Of a stretch of DNA of 64,000 bases, positions 26,512 to 37,373 are shown in pieces. A program made the translations under genes and the position numbers. The stretch's first letter is position 1, and every line of letters starts with the position of its first letter. Location: NCBI RefSeq assembly GCF_017753665.1, contig NZ_CP072524.1, positions 2,232,001 to 2,296,000 of the forward strand. Reading direction: 5' to 3'. The stretch comes from Neisseria sicca. Its GTDB lineage: Bacteria; Pseudomonadota; Gammaproteobacteria; Burkholderiales; Neisseriaceae. The notes beneath the pieces were generated by a model that searched no databases, had not been told where the DNA came from, and was given only the letters and a program-made list of their open reading frames with translations.

Positions 26512-27309
26512 ATGAACATCTACTTTTTAGGCGGCGGCAATATGGCAGCCGCCATTGCGGGCGGATTGGTCAAGCAGGGCGGATACTGCATCCACATCGC
26601 CAACCGCGGCGCGGAAAAACGCGAGCGTTTGGCAAAAGAATTGAATGTTGAAGTTTCCGAATCCCTGCCCGAACTGAATTCAGACGACGTATTAATCCTT
26701 GCCGTCAAACCACAGGATATGGAAGCCGCGTGCCGCAACGTTCGTGCCAACGGCGCATTGGTGCTCTCCGTTGCTGCCGGTTTGTCTATTGATACCCTCA
26801 GTCGCTACCTTGGTGGAACGCGCCGCATCGTCCGCACCATGCCCAACACGCCGGGAAAAATCGGTTTGGGCGTATCTGGCATGTTTGCCGCAGCGGAAGT
26901 CTCCGAAGCCGATCGCGCCGCCGCCGACCGCATTATGCGTTCCATCGGTTTGACCGTTTGGTTGGAAGAAGAAGACAAGTTGCACAACATTACAGGCATC
27001 AGCGGCAGCGGTCCCGCCTACGTCTTTTATCTGCTGAGCGCGCTGCAAGCCGCCGCTCAGGCGCAAGGGTTCAGCAAAGAAGATGCGCGCGCCCTCAGTC
27101 TCGCGACATTCAAAGGCGCGGTTGCCTTGGCAGAACAAAGCGGAGAAGACTTCGCGCAATTACAGCAAAACGTTACTTCCAAAGGCGGAACCACCCACGA
27201 AGCTATCGAAACGTTCAAATCATGCCGCGTCGCCGAAGCCATTGCCCAAGGCGTTGACGCTTGCGTCAAGCGTTCGCAGGAAATGGCACAACAATATAAG
27301 GTCGTCTGA
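26512..27309 (+). CDS. proC: Pyrroline-5-carboxylate reductase
   Basis: A 265-residue enzyme for the last step of proline synthesis. The dinucleotide-binding GGGNMAAAI opens the protein and the C-terminal TGISGSGPAYVFYLL is the family signature. The start follows AAGGAAATTT. The final codons AAG GTC GTC TGA are the DUS itself, giving the C-terminus -YKVV and placing the uptake site exactly at the proC/yggT junction. Confidence 0.95.
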   Translation: MNIYFLGGGNMAAAIAGGLVKQGGYCIHIANRGAEKRERLAKELNVEVSESLPELNSDDVLILAVKPQDMEAACRNVRANGALVLSVAAGLSIDTLSRYLGGTRRIVRTMPNTPGKIGLGVSGMFAAAEVSEADRAAADRIMRSIGLTVWLEEEDKLHNITGISGSGPAYVFYLLSALQAAAQAQGFSKEDARALSLATFKGAVALAEQSGEDFAQLQQNVTSKGGTTHEAIETFKSCRVAEAIAQGVDACVKRSQEMAQQYKVV

Positions 27310-27311
27310 AA

Positions 27312-27866
27312 ATGCGTGGAGATTTATTGATATTGCTTGCCGACGGCATCGTTATCCTGTGTTTGGCACGTCTCTTCCTGCAGTCGGCGGGATTGAGTGA
27401 AAATCATGCACTCTTAGCGTTCAGCAAGCGATCAACCGATTGGCTGGTCAACCCGCTGCATAAAATTCTGCCGATTAAAAAATACGACCCCGCCTGCCTG
27501 TTGTCAGGATTGTTGTTATATTACATCGTATTCACCTTCATCACTTTAGTGGCGCAGCCTACCGCATTCAGCGCAAAAATCATCATCGCCAATTTTATAC
27601 TGGCAGTATTGAATACAATTAAATCAGCAGCTTATGTGTTATTGATAGGGTTGTTTATCCGCATAGTGCTCAGTATTAAAGATCCCTATTCCCAACTTTC
27701 CGTCGCGTTGGAACGGATATATCGCCCCATACTTTCTCCCGTGCAGTTTTTAAAGTACGGACGCTACGATTTTTCAGGTAGTATATTGGCATTATTACTG
27801 TGGATCTGGTTAAGCAGCCTATCGCCTCAAATTACCCGTCAAATCAACTTGTGGCTACTGCAATAG
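27312..27866 (+). CDS. YggT family membrane protein
   Basis: A 184-residue inner-membrane protein with four hydrophobic segments in two similar halves, as in the YggT family (FLQSAGLSENHALLAFSKRSTDWLVNPL, then YRPILSPVQFLKYG). It follows the proC stop by two bases, so it is translationally linked. The family has been linked to osmotic tolerance and membrane protein assembly, but the role is not firm. Confidence 0.85.
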   Translation: MRGDLLILLADGIVILCLARLFLQSAGLSENHALLAFSKRSTDWLVNPLHKILPIKKYDPACLLSGLLLYYIVFTFITLVAQPTAFSAKIIIANFILAVLNTIKSAAYVLLIGLFIRIVLSIKDPYSQLSVALERIYRPILSPVQFLKYGRYDFSGSILALLLWIWLSSLSPQITRQINLWLLQ

Positions 27867-28059
27867 ACAGCGAGTTCATTAAGAATTTGCAGCATGACGT
27901 AAGCAAAACGCAAAAAAGTGAAAATCAAAACCACGGCTGTGAAAACATGGTATTATGCCGCCATTTCTAAACGGACTTGAGAAAAGAAGTTCTAAGAAAT
28001 CAATAAAATAAAACACTTGAGTAGCATTTCGTTTCCCGCAATAGATTGAAAGAAAAATT

Positions 28060-28476
28060 ATGGCAAAGCTGACAGAACAAGACATTTTGAATTGGGACGG
28101 TCCGGAAGAAGACTACATGAATAGCGATCAGTTGGCATTCTTCCGCGAACTGCTGGTAAAAATGCAAGACGAACTGATTGAAAACGCATCTGCCACCACC
28201 GGCCACCTGCAAGAACACGAATCCGCTCCCGATCCTGCCGACCGCGCCACTCAAGAAGAAGAGTACGCGCTGGAATTGCGCACCCGCGACCGCGAGCGCA
28301 AACTTCTGGGTAAAGTACAAGCAACCATCCGCAGCATCGACGAAGGCGAGTACGGCTTCTGCGCAGATACCGGCGAGCCCATTGGTCTCAAACGCCTCCT
28401 TGCCCGCCCGACTGCTACACTTTCCGTAGAAGCACAAGAACGCCGCGAACGTATGAAAAAACAGTTTGCCGACTAA
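28060..28476 (+). CDS. dksA: RNA polymerase-binding transcription factor DksA (zinc-site degenerate)
   Basis: A 138-residue DksA. The coiled-coil tip motif DPADRA (58-63) that acts in the RNA polymerase secondary channel is intact. The four-Cys zinc finger is not: the positions are Cys101, Thr104, Ser122 and Ala125 (CADT...LSVEA). It resembles the zinc-independent DksA2-type proteins. With ppGpp it should regulate rRNA promoters and amino-acid genes. Its gene lies directly upstream of the rRNA operon. Confidence 0.93.
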   Translation: MAKLTEQDILNWDGPEEDYMNSDQLAFFRELLVKMQDELIENASATTGHLQEHESAPDPADRATQEEEYALELRTRDRERKLLGKVQATIRSIDEGEYGFCADTGEPIGLKRLLARPTATLSVEAQERRERMKKQFAD

Positions 28477-28517
28477 AATAACGAAGTCGGTTGATTGAAT
28501 TAGGTAGTAAGAAAATA

Positions 28518-28551
28518 CAAGGTCGTCTGAAAAAGATTTCAGACGACCTTT
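28518..28551 (+). terminator. DUS hairpin terminator after dksA
   Basis: CAAGGTCGTCTGAAAAAG and TTTCAGACGACCTTTGG with a very short loop, 42 bases past the stop. It insulates dksA from the rRNA promoter. Confidence 0.8.
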
Positions 28552-28788
28552 GGTGTTGTTGAGGTAGGTTGTTGAGTTTGGTTTGAGAATGGTTTTGAAA
28601 GTTTCGAAATAAAAGCTGTTGAATTTCAGATTGTTGTCGGTTTTTGCAGAATTTTTTGCGGTTTGGGAGTTGACGGTTTTTGAGGGGAGGGGTATAGTTC
28701 GGTTCTTCGCTGCTTTGGCGGTGATTGAACGAACTAATAAGTATATCACAGTTGGTCTGATTTTTCGAGGTTTTGAAAAAAGTTTTGA

Positions 28789-28816
28789 TTGACAATGATT
28801 TGAAATGCTTTATAAT
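28789..28816 (+). promoter_or_regulatory. rRNA operon P1 promoter
   Basis: Consensus TTGACA (28789-28794) and TATAAT (28811-28816) at 16 bases, preceded by A/T tracts. It is the strongest sigma-70-type promoter in the window. Confidence 0.88.
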
Positions 28817-28824
28817 TCGTTTTC

Positions 28825-28835
28825 GCTCTTTAACA
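28825..28835 (+). promoter_or_regulatory. boxA antitermination site (16S leader)
   Basis: GCTCTTTAACA matches the bacterial rrn boxA, where the Nus complex loads. Confidence 0.85.
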
Positions 28836-28842
28836 AAACAGA

Positions 28843-28871
28843 TTACCGATAAGTGTGAGTGCGACAGCCTC
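28843..28871 (+). other. 16S processing stem, left arm
   Basis: This 29-nt leader segment is complementary to 30514-30542 over its full length, apart from two G-U type pairs. Together they enclose the 16S and form the RNase III substrate. Confidence 0.85.
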
Positions 28872-28959
28872 ACACTGTTTAAAAGACAGACAAGATGATG
28901 TTTTAGACATTGTCCTGTCAGTTTCTTTGAAACAGACCAGAAGTTAAAAAGTTAGAGAT

Positions 28960-30504
<1,545 letters not shown>

Positions 30505-30513
30505 GAGAAAGAA

Positions 30514-30542
30514 GAGGCTGTTGCATTCACACTTATCGGTAA
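30514..30542 (+). other. 16S processing stem, right arm
   Basis: GAGGCTGTTGCATTCACACT... pairs with the leader arm at 28843-28871. Confidence 0.85.
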
Positions 30543-30602
30543 ACTGTAGAAGATGCGGAAAAATGCTTGAGTGAAGACAAGATTCGCTTAAGAAGAGAAT
30601 CC

Positions 30603-30679
<77 letters not shown>

Positions 30680-30684
30680 AGAAC

Positions 30685-30760
30685 GGGGGCATAGCTCAGT
30701 TGGTAGAGCACCTGCTTTGCAAGCAGGGGGTCATCGGTTCGATCCCGTTTGCCTCCACCA
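30685..30760 (+). tRNA. tRNA-Ala (UGC)
   Basis: A 76-nt cloverleaf with anticodon loop TTTGCAA, TTCGATCC T-loop and encoded CCA, five bases after tRNA-Ile. Confidence 0.96.
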
Positions 30761-31192
30761 ATACTTTCCAAATCAAAGCGAGTTAAAAAGGCAGTGTAAC
30801 TGCTTTCTTTTTTTCTAAAGAGGAGTCTGCTGACGAATCAGTTTGACGGGAAAAGAAAGGCTGCTATAATAATCAGCTCATTTTGATTTGCGAAGTAAAT
30901 AGCAATATTGAACGCATCGATCTTTAACAAATTGGAAAGCCGAAATCAACAAACAAAGACAATGTGTCTGTTTTTGATGATTGACCGATTGCAAACGGTC
31001 AGTTGTCTCCTGGATAGGAAAAGAAAAACAGGTGCAGTATTTGGGTGATGATTGTATCGACTTAATCCCGAAAGACAAAAGGCGGGATTAAGACACAACA
31101 AGCAGTAAGCTTTATCAAAGTAGGAAATTCAAGTTTGATGTTCTCGTCAACGGAATGTCAGGCAAAGTCAGAGAAGTTCTTGAAATGATAGA
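30761..31192. other. 16S-23S spacer, distal part
   Basis: A 432-bp stretch with no gene. It holds a boxA copy (30921-30930) and the left arm of the 23S processing stem (31173-31198). Confidence 0.7.
30921..30930 (+). promoter_or_regulatory. boxA site before 23S
   Basis: TCTTTAACAA in GATCTTTAACAAATTGG, the second boxA usual in bacterial rrn operons. Confidence 0.8.

Positions 31193-31198
<6 letters not shown>
31173..31198 (+). other. 23S processing stem, left arm
   Basis: A 26-nt segment complementary to 34075-34100 with a single mismatch. The inner six bases are the 5' end of mature 23S. Confidence 0.85.
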
Positions 31199-34074
<2,876 letters not shown>

Positions 34075-34082
<8 letters not shown>

Positions 34083-34100
34083 TATCATTTGAAGAACTTC
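34075..34100 (+). other. 23S processing stem, right arm
   Basis: CTTGACTCTATCATTTGAAG... pairs with the 31173-31198 arm. Confidence 0.85.
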
Positions 34101-34177
34101 AAATAAAAAGCTTACTGACTGATTCAGTCATCACCGAATATATTGATTGAGGCTTTACCGATTTGTACAGTTTAAGT

Positions 34178-34290
34178 TTGGCGGCCATAGCGAGTTGGTC
34201 CCACGCCTTCCCATCCCGAACAGGACCGTGAAACGACTCAGCGCCGATGATAGTGTGGTTCTTCCATGCGAAAGTAGGTCACTGCCAAAC
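34178..34290 (+). rRNA. rrf: 5S ribosomal RNA
   Basis: TTGGCGGCCATAGCGAGTTG at the 5' end pairs with CACTGCCAAAC at the 3' end. The CCCATCCCGAAC loop is typical of 5S. Confidence 0.93.
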
Positions 34291-34300
34291 ACCTATTCTA

Positions 34301-34327
34301 AGCCCCCGACAGATGTCGGGGGCTTTT
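34301..34327 (+). terminator. Intrinsic terminator of the rRNA operon
   Basis: AGCCCCCGACAGATGTCGGGGGCTTTT, a 10-bp GC-rich stem with T run, ten bases after 5S. It does not use DUS. Confidence 0.93.
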
Positions 34328-34638
34328 ACTTTGAATCGTTGACAAGTTTGGCGAACCGGACCCTCCTGCCTTGATAGCGGCGGTGGGGCGGAATGGGGTA
34401 ATACTCCGAATGCTCCGGTTGCAGAAGAATGGACTTTTGAGAATGTGGATGGGGCCGCTTCGAAATTGAGGTGGGTTAGTAGATGTTGTAGAATCAATAC
34501 ATTGAGAGATAGTAAAGTTAGAAATATTTAAAATTGTTTGAATTAAAATGATGTAAAGTATATGATGATAAGATATATAGTGGTAACGTCTCCCCGGTGT
34601 TACCGTCCATATTAACGAAATGATAGGAAAACGCCCTT
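34328..34638. other. rRNA-comE intergenic region
   Basis: About 300 bp, GC-rich at first and AT-rich from 34500. No gene is seen and no DUS pair. Confidence 0.5.
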
Positions 34639-34938
34639 ATGAAAAAACTCCTCTTTGCCGCACTCTCCGTTTTAACTGCCTCGCTGTCGCTGGCAGCCGT
34701 CAACATCAATACCGCCTCTTCTTCCGAATTGGAAGCCCTGCCCGGCATCGGTCCGGCCAAAGCGAAAGCCATTGTGGACTACCGTCAGCAGCATGGTGCC
34801 TTCAAATCGGTGGAAGAGCTCAAAAACGTCAAAGGCATCGGCGAGGGTATCTTCTCCAAACTGAAGGCCGAAGCAACCGTCGCGCCCGCACCTGCAAACT
34901 CAAAAGCTAAAAACGCCGTCCCATCACCTAAAAAATAA
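34639..34938 (+). CDS. comE: ComEA-family competence protein
   Basis: A 99-residue periplasmic DNA-binding protein. The signal peptide (LLFAALSVLTASLSLA) precedes a helix-hairpin-helix module: NINTASSSELEALPGIGPAK and VEELKNVKGIGEGIFSKLK. The tail is Ala/Pro/Lys-rich. ComE binds incoming DNA in the periplasm and pulls it across the outer membrane by a ratchet mechanism. In gonococci, several comE copies sit behind the rRNA operons; this gene is in the same position, 348 bases after 5S. Confidence 0.95.
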   Translation: MKKLLFAALSVLTASLSLAAVNINTASSSELEALPGIGPAKAKAIVDYRQQHGAFKSVEELKNVKGIGEGIFSKLKAEATVAPAPANSKAKNAVPSPKK

Positions 34939-35371
34939 CCCCATCCGCGTATTCGTGAAATTGCAGGTGAATACGATGGTCAAACTAAAAAACGTCCAGT
35001 TCCGGAAGGGAGTGGGCGTTTTTGTTTGTCGAACCGATCTTGTTACCGTCGCTCAGAGTGGGACAGGACAATGTACCGTTTCAGCAATTTCTCTACAATA
35101 TTGTGACTTACTCCTTACGACCTTAAGTGCTCGGGTAGGTGGTGACGCGGCTCACTTGGTAGCGGCGGGTTAGGGAGGTAACGCTTTCCTTTTCCTGTGT
35201 GTAAGCCTGCCAAACGGCTTGGTGGTATGGAGTGAAGCAGGTGTTTTTGTGCATGTTCCTGTTTCAGTATTCTCCTGAAAATACTGCAAACAACGCTACT
35301 GTTTTCTATATGTAAGGATTGCAGGCTTGCCTGGAAAATTCATCGTCAGGGTGTGGATGAATAGCTTTTTC
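34939..35371. other. comE-SWIM intergenic region with terminator
   Basis: The hairpin at 34987-35022 (AAAAACGTCC...GGGCGTTTTT) is a likely comE terminator. The rest, about 350 bp, shows no gene or known repeat. Confidence 0.55.
34987..35022 (+). terminator. Candidate comE terminator
   Basis: AAAAACGTCC - loop - GGGCGTTTTT with T-rich 3' side, 49 bases after the comE stop. Confidence 0.65.
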
Positions 35372-36877
35372 CTAAAACCCCGCCCGATCCAATTCTTCCA
35401 ACAGCGCAGGCCGGCGCGGTTTTTCGCTATATCGTTCCCTGATTTCGTCGGCAAAGTCTTCCATCGCCTGCCGTTGTGCGGAATATTGGCGGCGGAGGCC
35501 CTTTAATTGGTTAAAGAGCTGGCGGTATTGATTACGGTTGCTTGCCTTATTGATTTCAGCCTCAAAGATTTTCAGGTAGCAAGCTACGATTCGGTCGTGA
35601 TACGGCTCGGGAAAAGACGGGGCAAAACGTTCCATCATGTACAACGAAAGATGTTGCTGCAATAGGGCAAGCAGCCGGTCGAATTCCTGGTCATGCTCCA
35701 ATATTTCAGCTTGCAGCGAATATTGACCCGACAAGCGCGCAAGCAGGCGGTTGAATTCATGTGGCCATTCGGTGGCGGAAAACGTGGCTTTCCATGCCTC
35801 GTAATGCGGCAATGAAAGGCTGGTGGAAAACGCCAAATCTGCTGCGATTTCGCGTACATTTTTACCGGTTTCCTTTAATACATCAAAAAGTTGCAGCTTC
35901 CATTTGTGCAGTGTGCCGAGTGTTCCTTCATCTTCGGCAATGCTGATGCCTTCGCGCAAGAGGCGCTCCGCTTCCGCCCAATCTTGCTGCCCGACAGCTT
36001 GTTCTACCGCGATTTTTCTGAATTTCGGCAGGTGCAGATGTCGTCTGAAATAATCCTGCGCGGCAGCAGTATCGCCTTTCGCCTGCAAAACCTGCCAACC
36101 CTCGAATGCCCAAAATTCATGTTCCCAACCCGACTCGGTAGCAGCCAAACGTTTAGCCACATAATCTTGCCACGCCTGCCATTCGCCGCGCAGTCGCCAG
36201 ATTCGGGCGCGGATTTGGTAGATTTTATTGCCTGCCTCCGAGAAATCAAAATAGCGGCTGTCGTCCAAGCATTTGTCCAAAAAATTGATCAAACGCTTTG
36301 GGACGTTTTCCATGACCGCTTCTTCCAGCAGGTCGATTGCCATATACATAGCATCGCCCAACATACCGTCGGAATCGTCCGCCTTTTCAAAAGCATCCTG
36401 CAAACGCGGTATCAACAGAGGCAAAGCCTGCTGCAACGCCTCCGTCCCCTCCCGCGCCACATCTTCCAACCAGTTTTGCAGCCTGAAGCCCAGATCAGCG
36501 GCTTCGTAGTAATCATAATATCGGGTTCGGGAAAAGATTTTGGAGAGCTGCTGCCGATACGGATTGCCGCCCTTTTTAGGCTGCTGCGCGTCAGATTCGT
36601 CAGGCTGCCCATCCGGCGTTTGAGCGCGCACCGCATACCACAACGCCGCCATATGCTTGCACGCCCAGCCATAAGGACAATCGCAGCCCCCATCCTTAAT
36701 GTACAAATCACTATCCAGCTTCAGCCATACCGAATAGTTTTCCGAACCACACACCTCCGCCCGATAACGCCCTGCCGAAGTTTTTTGGACGTCGCGAACC
36801 TTACCCTGCTGAAAATACAACAGGCCGCGTTCGGCGATATGGGGTGGGAACAGGTGGAGCGGATGGATACGGGGCAT
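35372..36877 (-). CDS. SWIM zinc-finger domain protein
   Basis: A 501-residue cytoplasmic protein. The SWIM motif CxCx5CxH is at Cys65, Cys67, Cys73 and His75 (GGCDCPYGWACKHMAAL), a zinc-binding fold linked to DNA or protein binding. The rest is helical and rich in Trp and Gln/Glu, with no enzymatic motif that I can see. SWIM proteins are sometimes paired with an SNF2-type helicase, but none lies beside this one. Full-length and GC-typical. Confidence 0.85.
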   Translation of the reverse strand: MPRIHPLHLFPPHIAERGLLYFQQGKVRDVQKTSAGRYRAEVCGSENYSVWLKLDSDLYIKDGGCDCPYGWACKHMAALWYAVRAQTPDGQPDESDAQQPKKGGNPYRQQLSKIFSRTRYYDYYEAADLGFRLQNWLEDVAREGTEALQQALPLLIPRLQDAFEKADDSDGMLGDAMYMAIDLLEEAVMENVPKRLINFLDKCLDDSRYFDFSEAGNKIYQIRARIWRLRGEWQAWQDYVAKRLAATESGWEHEFWAFEGWQVLQAKGDTAAAQDYFRRHLHLPKFRKIAVEQAVGQQDWAEAERLLREGISIAEDEGTLGTLHKWKLQLFDVLKETGKNVREIAADLAFSTSLSLPHYEAWKATFSATEWPHEFNRLLARLSGQYSLQAEILEHDQEFDRLLALLQQHLSLYMMERFAPSFPEPYHDRIVACYLKIFEAEINKASNRNQYRQLFNQLKGLRRQYSAQRQAMEDFADEIRERYSEKPRRPALLEELDRAGF

Positions 36878-36973
36878 GGTTTGCTTCCAAGAAGTTGTTG
36901 AAATATGGGAAGTTTACTGGTTCAGACGACGTTTGTGGAGAGGGTAGAGGGAAGATTTGTTTTGCAAAGAGGT

Positions 36974-37009
36974 AAAAGGTCGTCTGAAAATGGGGTTCAG
37001 ACGACCTTT
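36974..37009. terminator. DUS hairpin between the SWIM and MGMT genes
   Basis: AAAAGGTCGTCTGAAAATGG and GGTTCAGACGACCTTTG. It can serve the minus-strand MGMT gene. Confidence 0.7.
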
Positions 37010-37034
37010 GGGGTGGGTGGAAAGGGAAGTGGTT

Positions 37035-37340
37035 TTAGAAAGACAGCGTGCGTGCGTACCGCACACACCCTACAGACGGTTTTTGTGGGATTGCAGGTAG
37101 GGTGTATGCCCAAAGGCACGCACGCGGTTGCAGGCTACGGCTTGCTGCGGCATTAACCACGCGGTGGCAGGGGTAATCGCCGTAATCCGCCGTATGACGC
37201 AGCACGCTACTGACCAAACGGGTGTTTTTCTCCCTGCCGATCAGGCGGGCGATTTGACCGTAGGTGGAGACTTTGCCGCAGGGGATTTCAGCGACGGCGG
37301 AAAGGATTTCGTAGGCGAGGCGGTCGTTTTTGGGGCGCAT
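37035..37340 (-). pseudogene. MGMT-family alkylated-DNA repair gene, 3'-disrupted
   Basis: The first 63 residues match the DNA-binding domain of O6-alkylguanine transferase/ATL proteins: IPCGKVSTYGQIARLIG (recognition helix) and PCHRVVN with the acceptor Cys58. After VVN the expected GRL...LL.EG tail is missing. The frame instead runs through a GTAGGGTGTG-type repeat for 38 residues to a chance stop. The acceptor site is kept, so partial function cannot be excluded, but the fold should be incomplete. It lies just downstream of the imported NTPase gene. Confidence 0.65.
37046..37130. repeat. Inverted GTAGGGTGTG...CACGCACG repeats
   Basis: CGTGCGTACCGCACACACCC (37050-37069) faces GTAGGGTGTATGCCCAAAGG with CACGCACGC (37097-37126). 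A third copy lies inside the hrpA C-terminal ORF at 41762-41793. Confidence 0.65.
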
Positions 37341-37373
37341 AAACGAGAGGTTAAACTTTAAGATATATGGATA

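Larger units (their letters stand above)
28477..28959. other. rRNA operon promoter and leader region
   Basis: It contains the dksA terminator, an A/T-rich stretch likely to act as an UP element (28750-28788), the P1 promoter, boxA and the left arm of the 16S processing stem. No gene is seen. Confidence 0.7.

Noticed and set aside
34328..34480. A gene between the rRNA terminator and comE
   Set aside because: A 48-codon open stretch exists but lacks a start signal, ribosome site and any family resemblance.
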